A stretch of 64,000 nucleotides of DNA from Tetracentron sinense (taxonomy: Eukaryota; Streptophyta; Magnoliopsida; Trochodendrales; Trochodendraceae). The translations under genes were made by a program, and so were the position numbers. The number at the start of each line of letters is the position of its first letter. Position 1 is the first letter of the stretch. Where the stretch lies: positions 23,257,250 through 23,321,249 of the forward strand of contig CM026570.1 in assembly GCA_015143295.1 (NCBI GenBank). Reading direction: 5' to 3'. A model generated the notes under the pieces. The model saw only the letters and a list, made by a program, of their open reading frames with translations, searched no databases and was not told the origin of the DNA. This document shows positions 55,607 through 64,000 of the stretch, piece after piece.

Positions 55607-56822
55607 TTAGGGTTTTTTCCCTGGATACACCCAAGATTCTTTGGGAGACCCAAAATACACTTCATTTTTATTTTTTTTACTTTTATACACCTCAAAAAAA
55701 TTTTCAGGACATTTTTGCCCATATATCAAAAAAATAGTTTAGTGTTCGGGAAAAAAAAAAAAAAGAGAAGAGTTTCTTTCTCTCCTCACCGTAACCTTCT
55801 TCCTCAACAAAACAAAACAAAACCCTCGTCGTTCTCTTCTCTCAAACAAAAGCTTAAGGGTTTCGTCTCTCATAAAAGTACGAAACTCCCCATTGCTTCT
55901 GCCGGCTCCTCTGTGAGGTTTATAAAACACACACGAACATGTCGAATTGAATTAAATAACAAAAAACCCCCAATTTAATTGTTTTCAGTTAAACCCTTAC
56001 AAAAAAAAAACTTTTCGTTTCCTTATTCCTTTATATTTATTTTTTGATCGTTGCATTAAGGTTAGTTATTCTCGATTTTTCCTTTGATAAGGGTTATCTC
56101 TATTGATTTTCAGACTTGTACCAGTTAATGATTATTTCTTGAATTTATGATTTTCTTTCTTTCTTGTTAGTGAGATTTCCTGCATTGTTTTGTGTACTAC
56201 AATAATACTAGTCTCTCTCTCAAATTACAGGTAGCAAAGAAAGTGGATGCAATCGATTAGTACTGTTTAAGGAAAAACAGTACCATGGATTAGCTTCTGA
56301 TTCGATGGGCTGGTGGGAATTGGTGAGCTAGAGCTTCGCGTGTTGGACACACACAGCTCCACAACGCATTCTTGTGCGAGAGACTCGAATGCACAGGCCA
56401 GGAAATCACAAGAGCTCCCAGCATAGAAATCATATCTAAATCCTTCTCCCCAAGCAGATCAGTAGCATCCTGTGTCACATAACCGTAGATCAAGCAGCAC
56501 TTAGCGATTGAACTCAATCACCATAATCGTCTGCTGTATAATCGAATCGGAAGCTACTGTTAACATGATCGCCGGAGCAACGCCCGTGTTTCGTTGTCTT
56601 TATGAGCGAAGAAACCTAGCTTTTGTTTTGAGTTTGAGAGAAGAGAATGAGGAGATTTTGTTTTGTTGAGGAAGATGAAGAAGAAACTTGAGTTTTCTTA
56701 AACCTCTTATTTTGACATAAGGACAAAAATGTCCTTAAAAATGTTGGGGGCGTATAAAAAAAAAATGAGGTGTATTTTGGGTCTCCCAAAGAAAGGTGGG
56801 TGTATTCAGGGAAAAAACCCTC
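55607..56822. mobile_element. Long-TIR DNA element, 1216 bp, in an LTR
   Basis: It starts TTAGGGTTTTTTCCCTGG and ends with the inverse of GAGGGTTTTTTCCCTGAA. The inverted repeats extend about 115 bases (55607-55720 and 56711-56822). It is flanked by AACA on both sides (55603-55606, 56823-56826), and removal restores a 229-bp LTR. The middle is GC-richer than its surroundings, with gene-like open frames on the minus strand (56517-56290), but no family was recognised. The superfamily is uncertain: the target site is not the 9 bp of Mutator or 8 bp of hAT. Confidence 0.85.
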
Positions 56823-59192
56823 AACAATATAGACTTTATGGAAAGTAAATTAATCTATTCACACCTAAGCAAATCTAATCAACCCTTAATTGATTCTAAT
56901 CTAATATTGTGATGAGATACACTTGAATGATATAGTGCATCTCATTCACCTTATTACAATACCTCTTACTATATTCTCCAATACTTTACACCATAGAAAA
57001 CATTTAATATTAATTACATGATAGAAGAATATTACCTCGGTGAATGATGTTCACCGGTGAAGCACAAAAACGATAAAACTTTAGAACTCTTTGTAGAGAT
57101 TTTTCGAAGAAATACTCCAAGCTCGATCTTCGCTATCTCCACGAAGCTTTCGAATTTTTCCTTGACTTTTGAAGAACAAAGAGATGAAGGAGATTATGGA
57201 GTAGACTCTCTAGCTCACAAAAATCCTTAAGGTTTCAAACCCTAGCTCACGAAAATCCCTTGATGATCTTCTCTCTCTCCCACATGAAAATCCCTTGAGT
57301 GTGCTCCTCTTTAGTTCATGAAAATTATTGGAATAATAACGAATCAATTCTCCCCACATGGTTTTGTCTTGGGATGAAAAATATCAATTAACAACCCCAT
57401 ACGGTTTTGGCTTGGAGATATATATAGATATGGATGGACATGGATCTTAACCATATGTTGATCATTATCTAATAATGATCATTATCTATAAGAGTTTTTA
57501 ATAATGATAACTCTTATCATTAATAAACTCCTAGTTTATCCATAATAAGTTAGTTATAACAAACCTTCTAATTTAGGATTCATTTTCTTAAAAGGACTCC
57601 TTAATTAAAGGGATATAACCAACTCCCTAAAATTTAGGGATACATTGAATCTAGACAATCTAGATTATTCACAAGAGGGGGCGTGACCAAGAGGGTGGTG
57701 TGAGCTACTTTGTAGGGCATAAGGGATAATGTTTATTCTTATTTCTTTTGTTTCTTCACTTCCAAGTTAAGTATTTAATCTCATTAGATAAGGTATACTT
57801 AATTAATAATTATCTATTAACCAAAATCCTATAAAATAGGGAATAACATAGTAGGCACCACTTTTAGGGAGACTATCCCATGGGCTTGGGCCCACCAATA
57901 AGGTCCATCTTATATGGGCTTTTATGGATATGGGTCAAACCCATATCCCCTTATATTTGGTTTATTAAATAATAATTATTATTACCCTTTAAATTAGATT
58001 AACATTTAATCTAAACTATAGATTAACATTTAATCTATTTAATTATAGATTAACACTTAATCTATTTATTGTGAGCTTGTATTTCTTTATAAGCACCTCC
58101 ACAGATTGTTCTGGGACATTCTAACCCTGACTTACCCAGTATTATCTCATTGACCCTGTAATAGGAAGGATACCGGAATTGCAAGTGACGTGAGATATCC
58201 ATGTTGCAATTGAATCACAGTGTAAGAACATAAATCAATAAAGGATCCCGCCATATGAACTAATGCATTCGATTGATGATCCTTCCAATAACATTATCCC
58301 TAATAGGCATTCGAGATTAATATACTATCTAACTCATAGCCTATTGTACATCCTCCGGATTTCCAAGACATTTGATTAAGCCAAGAGAAACTATTTCTCA
58401 TGTTTAAAATATTTTGAGAAAATCTTTTATTAAGTACAATATATTTTATAAAAAAATATATTTCAAACTTCTTTGATTTCAAAATTACCTCTGCAGGCTT
58501 TAAGCTTAATGGATTGTCCTACCCGGAACTTGGATATTCTCTCAATTTAATGAGCATGAATTTCTTGTTTGAAATTCATCATGATTCGAACAGCTTTCTG
58601 ATTATCCAAATGCCACAGTATCGTAGTCCTTCAGGTAGAGAGTACTTAGGTGCAATCAAAACAGTCAGATCACTGCTTAGTCATAAATGAACTCATCAGA
58701 TCTAAGGATCATCAAAACTGTTCAATGTGAATGAGAGACCAACTATCTAATAGTATGTTTATGCAAGAGGTCTCTCATTGAATGCAATCAGTTAATGTAC
58801 ATTTAAGCACCAATATGCCGATGTGTAGTCTTCACTATAATAGTTCAAGACAAAACTACATCTCAACCATTGAGAACATCTAAGCATTGTGGCAATCATA
58901 TATGTGAAGTGCCCAGCTTCACCTATAGCTATGACATAAAGGTATAAGGAACTGGAAAGCTTATTTACCTGTGTTAGTCCATAACCAATCATATAGCTTT
59001 CCTACAATATATCCTTGAGATCTTATTCAATATCTCATATCGTATAGATCATCTCATGATCTTGGTCGATTACCCATAATAAATTCACAATAAATAAAGA
59101 TGATGCCTTTATTAATCTAATCAATAAGAATCTTACAATCTAAATGACTTTTCAGGGCATAATGTCTAACAATCTCCCACTTGCCATAAAAG

Positions 59193-59672
59193 TCATTGTG
59201 ACATAGATTTTAATCCCATATTATTTAAGTGTGTTACAAATACTTTATCTGATAAAGCTTTTGTCATCGGGTCAGCAACATTAAGTTGAGACCTAATCTT
59301 TGTAACAAAGATGTCTTGTCTTTCAATAATCTCACGAATGAGATAATACTTCCTCTCACAAAAATCTTCAGTTTGAAAAGTAAGCACATAATCCTTAGTC
59401 ATTTTCAGGTACTTCATGATGTGTTTCATAGCAGTCCAATGATTGACTCCTGGATTACTTTGGAACCAACTTACAACTCCCACTGCATGACAGATATCTG
59501 GTCTAGTACATAACATTGCATACATGAGGCTCTCAACTACCGAAGCATATGTGCACCTCTTCATTTGCTCGATCTCATCAGCTGACAAAGGAGCCATCTT
59601 TTTAGACAAAGTAACACCATGTCTAAAATGAATAAGAGTTGTCTTACAATCACTCATATTGTACCTTGACAA
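59193..59672 (-). pseudogene. Copia A RNase H with internal deletion
   Basis: The frame reads GVTLSKKMAPLSADEIEQMK, then PDICHAVGVVSWFQSNPGVN and HIMKYLKMTKDYVLTFQ. It then jumps to CERKYYLIREIIERQDIFVT and NVADPMTKALSDKVF, the C-terminal end. The middle of RNase H with its catalytic acidic residues (about 90 residues in relatives) is missing with no frameshift. Confidence 0.85.
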
Positions 59673-59699
59673 GTCTTGTCAATGTAGGAAGTTTGGCTC

Positions 59700-60646
59700 A
59701 ATCCCAATATCCGACATTTTCTATCTCTCAGGATTTTAATTTTGAGAATATCTGATGCCTCTCCCAAGTCTTTCATTGAGAAATTGTGAGAAAATCAAAT
59801 CTTGACTGATGACAACATCCCTATATCATTCCCAATGAGTAGGATGTCATCTACATAAAGAATAAGGTATACTACCGCTCTCCCACTGTCATTCTTGTAA
59901 ATACAAGATTCTTCAAAATTCTTTTGGAATCCAAATTCTTTGATTGAAAGATCAAATCTTTGGTTCCAGCTTCTAGAAGCTTATTTCAAATCATATATTG
60001 ACTTGTTTAGCTTGCATACCATGTTCTTCTGGTTAGGAGCAATGAAGCCCTCAGGTTGCTTCATATAGATGTCTTCTTCTAACATTCCATTTAGGGAAAT
60101 AGTTTTGACATCCATTTGTCATATCTCATAGTCATGGTGTGCAGCTATACCTAGCAATATCTTGATGGATTTGAGCATAGCTACTGGTGGAAAGGTATCC
60201 TCATAATCAACCATTTGAATTTGAGTGTAACATTTTGCAACAAGTCTTGCTTTATAGGTCTCCACGTTTCTATTGGCACCATTCTTCCTTCTGTAAATCC
60301 ATTTGCATCTAATGGGCCTTATAACATCTGGTGGATCTACTAAAGTACAGACGCTGTTGTCATACATGGAATCTATTTAAGCATTCATGACTTTATTCCA
60401 TTGAGATGCATCTACATCTAATGTAGCTTCTTGATAAGTATTAGGATCTGTATCCTTGTCATCAGGGGTAGCTACACAAACCTCACTATTGTAATATTGA
60501 AGTCTATCTGGTGGTCTAGAAACTCTTTTAGACCTTCTTAGTAGAATAGAATTAGAAGAGTCTGTAGTGGAAGGATTAGGTTCATTTGGGATACTGGCTG
60601 TGTTGTTTTTCATCTCATGAAATTCAATATTTTTAAGAAGATCCAT
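59700..60646 (-). pseudogene. Copia A reverse transcriptase, frameshifted
   Basis: Frame 60367-60119 has IRCKWIYRRKNGANRNVETY, KARLVAKCYTQ and VDYEDTFPPVAMLKSIKILL. After a frame change, near 59850, comes LYVDDILLIGNDI with the YVDD catalytic motif. Frame 60646-60377 is the variable linker between integrase and RT (LRRSKRVSRPPDRLQYYN). Stops at the joints make it inactive. Confidence 0.85.
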
Positions 60647-60916
60647 ATCTTCCTACAAGAAGGTGGCATGATTCCTAACAACAATTGTTTAGTCTGCCTT
60701 GGAGTAGAAATAGAAACCCTTAGTTTCTTTTGGATACCCTACAAAATTTTATTTTTCTGTTCTAGATTCCAACTTGATAGGTTCGAGCTTGCAAACATGC
60801 ACAGGACAACCTCATACCCTTAGATGTTGTAAACTAGGTTTTTGCTCAGTCCACAATTTATAGGGTGTAACTGGTATTAATTTAGAAGAAACCTGGTTCA
60901 GAATGTAAATGGCCGT

Positions 60917-61363
60917 TTATAAAGCATACCCCCAAAGATAGGAAGGTACATTGGCATGACTCATCATACATCGAACCATATCTAATAAAGTCCAGTTTTT
61001 TCTTTCAGAAACACCATTCTGTTGAGGTGAGGTAGGACTTGACCATTGTGAGATAATCCAATTATCCTTTAAGTAATCCATAAATTCGTTGGTGAGGTAT
61101 TCACCACCTCGATCTGATTCAAGTGTCTTTATGGATTTTTCTGTTTGATTCTCAACTTCTAATCTGAATTCTTTGAACTTTTCAAAAGTGTCAGATTTGT
61201 GTTGCATCAAATAGACATATCCATATCTAGAATAGTTATCGGTAAATATAACAAAATATCGGTATTGACCTCGTGCAACAATATTAAATGGACCACATAC
61301 ATGTATGAGTCTCAACTTCTCTTCAGCTCTTCCTACCTTTTTAGGGTAAGGCTTCTTGGTCAT
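60917..61363 (-). pseudogene. Copia A integrase core
   Basis: The frame reads EKLRLIHVCGPFNIVARGQY, where relatives have IHTDVCGP: the first catalytic Asp and its neighbour are lost by a six-base deletion. The second Asp (ESDRGGEYL) and the Glu (NGVSERKNW) remain. It ends with VPSYLWGYAL. Confidence 0.88.
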
Positions 61364-61381
61364 CTTCCATTCGAGATATGG

Positions 61382-61723
61382 CTAGCAAGTAGGGAGTGGT
61401 TTTACCTTGAGAACTTCAAGGGGACCATCTTTTACCAACCTCTTCATCCTATCAAGATTAATATAACCAAGTTTCTTATGCCAAAGATAAGTTGACTCTG
61501 TGCAATGTCTTTTCATTCCAGACATTCTAGATGATGAGGCATTGTCACTTAGCAGACTTTCATTACTTACCAAAGGAAATATCAAATAGAGACCGTTAAT
61601 AAAATTATCAGTAATTAAGACCATTCGATCTTTCTTAATTTCAATTACTGAATTAAAAAAGACAGAGTAACCACATTGTAAAAATCTTGAAACTGAAATC
61701 AAATTCCTGTGTGCACTAGGCAT
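61382..61723 (-). pseudogene. Copia A GAG-pre-integrase region
   Basis: The frame starts MPSAHRNLISVSRFLQCGYS and contains ESTYLWHKKLGYINLDRMKR, an HHCC-type zinc-binding start with LGH altered to LGY, and ends at CPLPTC-like cysteines. Confidence 0.8.
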
Positions 61724-61849
61724 ATAAAAAAAGTCTTCTAAAATTAAAGTTTTTCCTTGAGGTAAATAAAGAGTAAAAACGCCTATTGACTTGACTGTAA
61801 CATTTGCTCTCGAGCCAGCCTTAAGCTTCTGCTCCTATTTTGTCAGTTT

Positions 61850-62110
61850 TCTGGTTTTCCTGAATCCTTGCAAACAATTGTAAGCATGTACAGTGGATCC
61901 AGAATCCATGCACCATGAATTAGGGGGACCATCCAAAAAATTTGACTCAACAGTAATCAGTACTTCAAAGCTCCTCATACCTTGAGTACTGGCTCCACCC
62001 TTCTTAAGAGTTGCGAGGTAAATTCTATAGTTCCTCTTCCTGTGGCCTATCTTACCACAATGGAAACATTTTCCCTTGCCTTTGTTATCCTTGCTAGTAT
62101 CTCCTGAAGA
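61850..62110 (-). pseudogene. Copia A protease and zinc knuckle
   Basis: Near 62070-62040 the minus strand reads CFHCGKIGHRKRNC, a CCHC zinc knuckle. Near 61900 it reads WCMDSGSTVHAYNCLQGFRK, the aspartic protease active site (DSGS) with its flanking residues. They are in different frames from their neighbours. Confidence 0.78.
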
Positions 62111-62152
62111 ACCTTTGGGAACTTTCGCTTTACCCCTGTAGTCTTTAAACTT

Positions 62153-62617
62153 TCATTTACCCTTTTTCCTCTTCATTTTCTTTTCAGACACTAATAGAGG
62201 TATAGGTCTTTCGACAAACAGAATTTCACCATCAACATCCTTTCTGATCTGATATTCCACAGCCAATAGTGAGTCTAATAACCCACTAAAACTCATCTCA
62301 TACTTGTTTATATTGTAATTCACTATAAGCAAGTTGAATGACCGAGGGAGTGATTGTAGAATTGTATTGATTTTGGTGATATGATCCATCTCTCCACCAT
62401 ACATCTCCAGTTCACTAATATAACCCATCATCTTCATGACGTGTTCTCTGACCGGAGTTCCCTCTATCATAGCGGTGGTAAGAAGAGATCTTAATGCTGT
62501 TTGCTTAGTAGACTTTTTCTCTACACCAAACATCTCATGAAAGTGTTTTAAAATGTCAAAAGTATTATCCATATCCATATGATGATTATATAGAATATTG
62601 GATAATGATGATAACAC
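62153..62617 (-). pseudogene. Copia A gag (nucleocapsid-proximal part)
   Basis: A frame of 154 codons resembling the UBN2-type gag of plant copia: MLSSLSNILYNHHMDMDNTF, then VREHVMKMMGYISELEMYGG and LPRSFNLLIVNYNINKYEMS. Its basic end (KKMKRKKGK) leads to the zinc knuckle. The N-terminal gag is split off by a stop near 62635. Confidence 0.82.
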
Positions 62618-64000
62618 CCAATCTTTGGCTTTCTAAATAGAATGATTCCATAGTTCAACTTCGGGCAATAGATCAGGTGTAGAATCTGGAAGAACTATAG
62701 GTTTAGGAGTTGTAAGACATAGGTCAAGGTTGTTTGTTGCAAATACATTCTTATTTTTCTTTTTCAGTCAACATAGTTAGTTCCAACTAACTTCTTATCA
62801 CGTAAAATTTCAGTTAGAGGGTAAAGGCCTGTCATGATCTAATCAAATGACAAAATTAAGACAGTATTAGGGATCTATTGAATTCATTTAATACTATTAT
62901 ATTATGAGTCTGTTTCTAATAGTATTGCCAATGTAGGGAAAATTAATTGACATTGAATACCTAGTCACTGGCTTAATGTAATCCCGCATTTGGGCGCAAC
63001 ATCACATCGCATTGAATAGGCAGATAAAATCTATCTTCTCCACTTTCACAGATCTTATTTTGTGAATATTGGAGGATTCGATCTTCTATCCGATCTATAA
63101 GGGATGTTATACTCACGCTTTGGTGTTATTGTATGACATCTCTTATTCATCTGCCCACCCACCATGAACCTAGTAAACACCTAGCGAAAGCTCACGATTT
63201 GGCATTATTGCTCCCACTATTTGCTTATAAAGTCTTCATCATGTTTTCACATAGGTGAGAGGGATTGGGCCCGGCTTTGGCCTGTCAACTTACTTACACT
63301 CCCCACTATAAGAGCACATAATGTATGGTAGAAGATCATAATACTTAGGGACTTATCCCTAGTCTTATATACACATGATATTGAGGGCAATTATTTCAAC
63401 AAAATAAAACATGAATAATCAGCAGTAAATATCATCTCATGATAAACTAAACAAGTATCATCTCATGACAATAAACAACAATGATTATATGAGATTAATT
63501 GCTATGGGTCAAATAAAATAAAATACATGAATGCAAGAGAATGAGGTAATCATAAAGGCAACTCGCAAACAGTTTCACGATCCTTTCCATTATCATATTT
63601 CCGAGATCCTTCTTGCAACATCCATCTCGCATTAAGGGGAACTGAGAGACTGCTTGTCTTGTCAAAAAATAGCTCACCTTTGGCCAATGCATGATACAAA
63701 AATTAAATGACATTAGGGAAACCAAATTTCCATTCACCCTTTATCAGGGAAACCGAATGAATCTGCCCTTTACAAATTACCAAAAACCTACTACATATTT
63801 TCCTCTAATATGAATGCATGATAGACAATTTATCACAGATAATAAAATTGACTCATAACTATAATCTCATACAATTAAATGCAACATGGTGATGGAGTAA
63901 TTTTTTCGATATTTTAAAAGGTTAAAAAATGATAACAATTATCATTGAGCTAAAAAAATCTATATCTTCATATTGATCAAGCCGGAAAATAAAAACATTA
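62618..64000 (-). other. Copia A gag start and 5' leader, non-coding
   Basis: Frames are broken from 62640 on. From about 63070 to 63930 the sequence matches, inverted, the fragment at 38090-38950. No primer-binding site is seen before the window ends. Confidence 0.6.

Larger units (their letters stand above)
54259..56983 (-). mobile_element. Small non-autonomous LTR element (B)
   Basis: Two 229-bp LTRs: 54259-54487 and 55535-56983, the latter split as 72 + 157 bases by a DNA element. They differ at about 8 positions (3.5 percent). A primer-binding site TGGTATCAGAGCGG (minus, 55521-55534) and a polypurine tract TTTGAGGGAGAG (54488-54499) are present. The 1047-bp internal region codes no gag or pol, so it depends on proteins from another element. 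LTR termini are TGTTGG and, unusually, TATA rather than CA. Confidence 0.92.
54206..59171 (-). mobile_element. 3' LTR (2.2 kb) of copia family A, with nested insertion
   Basis: It starts TGAAGGGAATCC at 54206 and ends ATGTCTAACA at 59171, where a purine tract (GCAAGTGGGAGAT on minus) leads into copia pol. It is interrupted by element B (54259-56983), flanked by perfect CTTTA duplications (54254-54258 and 56984-56988). Without the insert it is about 2236 bp and parallels the solo copy at 30957-33165. Confidence 0.88.
59172..64000 (-). mobile_element. Copia family A internal region, running off the window
   Basis: Minus-strand gag, protease, integrase, reverse transcriptase and RNase H in copia order, next to the 2.2 kb 3' LTR. 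The 5' LTR and primer site are beyond 64000. Several stops, frameshifts and two deletions show it is defective. Confidence 0.92.

Noticed and set aside
55574..55978. Plus-strand frame of 134 codons
   Set aside because: It crosses the boundary between an LTR and the long-TIR element, so it cannot be an ancestral gene.

Overview
The window is repeat-rich nuclear DNA from a flowering plant. It is AT-rich and gene-poor, with Ty1-copia and Ty3-gypsy LTR retrotransposons, L1-type and RTE-type LINEs, many hAT-type MITEs, and plant-type genes split by GT-AG introns. The species cannot be named from the sequence. Nothing looks prokaryotic, and no tRNA, rRNA or CRISPR array was seen.

Two host genes are visible, each only in part. 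On the minus strand, exon 1 (28950-29010) and exon 2 (14230-14277) of a prolyl 4-hydroxylase of the plant P4H1 type encode the N-terminal membrane anchor. They are separated by a 14.7 kb intron full of transposons, and the catalytic exons lie beyond the left edge. On the plus strand, a bacterial-type ribosomal protein L20 gene, probably for the mitochondrial ribosome, has one exon at 39798-39851 and its last exon at 52416-52607. Its 12.6 kb intron holds RTE, gypsy, hAT, MITE and copia insertions. The usual N-terminal ~45 codons are not readable upstream, so the gene may be a pseudogene or have an unseen first exon.

Layout: 1-770, copia 3' end and a hAT end; 1421-6318, LINE remnants, one split by a 2.7 kb solo LTR with a perfect target duplication; 6319-14229, MITEs, a hAT remnant and a copia remnant (intron 2 or 3' part of the hydroxylase gene); 14278-28949, hydroxylase intron 1 with an L1 LINE, three copies of a hAT family, LTR fragments and an RTE LINE; 29011-39797, intergenic LTR debris; 39798-52607, the L20 gene; 54206-64000, a copia element whose 2.2 kb 3' LTR was hit by a small non-autonomous LTR element. 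That small element carries a captured ankyrin-type gene piece and was itself hit by a long-TIR DNA element.

The only autonomous-looking element is the copia at 45655-50573: two 208-bp LTRs differing at 4 positions, a primer-binding site, a polypurine tract and one uninterrupted gag-pol frame. Several nestings could be resolved to the base because interrupted sequence rejoins exactly after removing the insertion. No wholly new system is claimed. The strongest leads are the captured gene fragment in the small LTR element, the two host genes with transposon-inflated introns, and a 40-bp core shared identically by two otherwise different MITEs.
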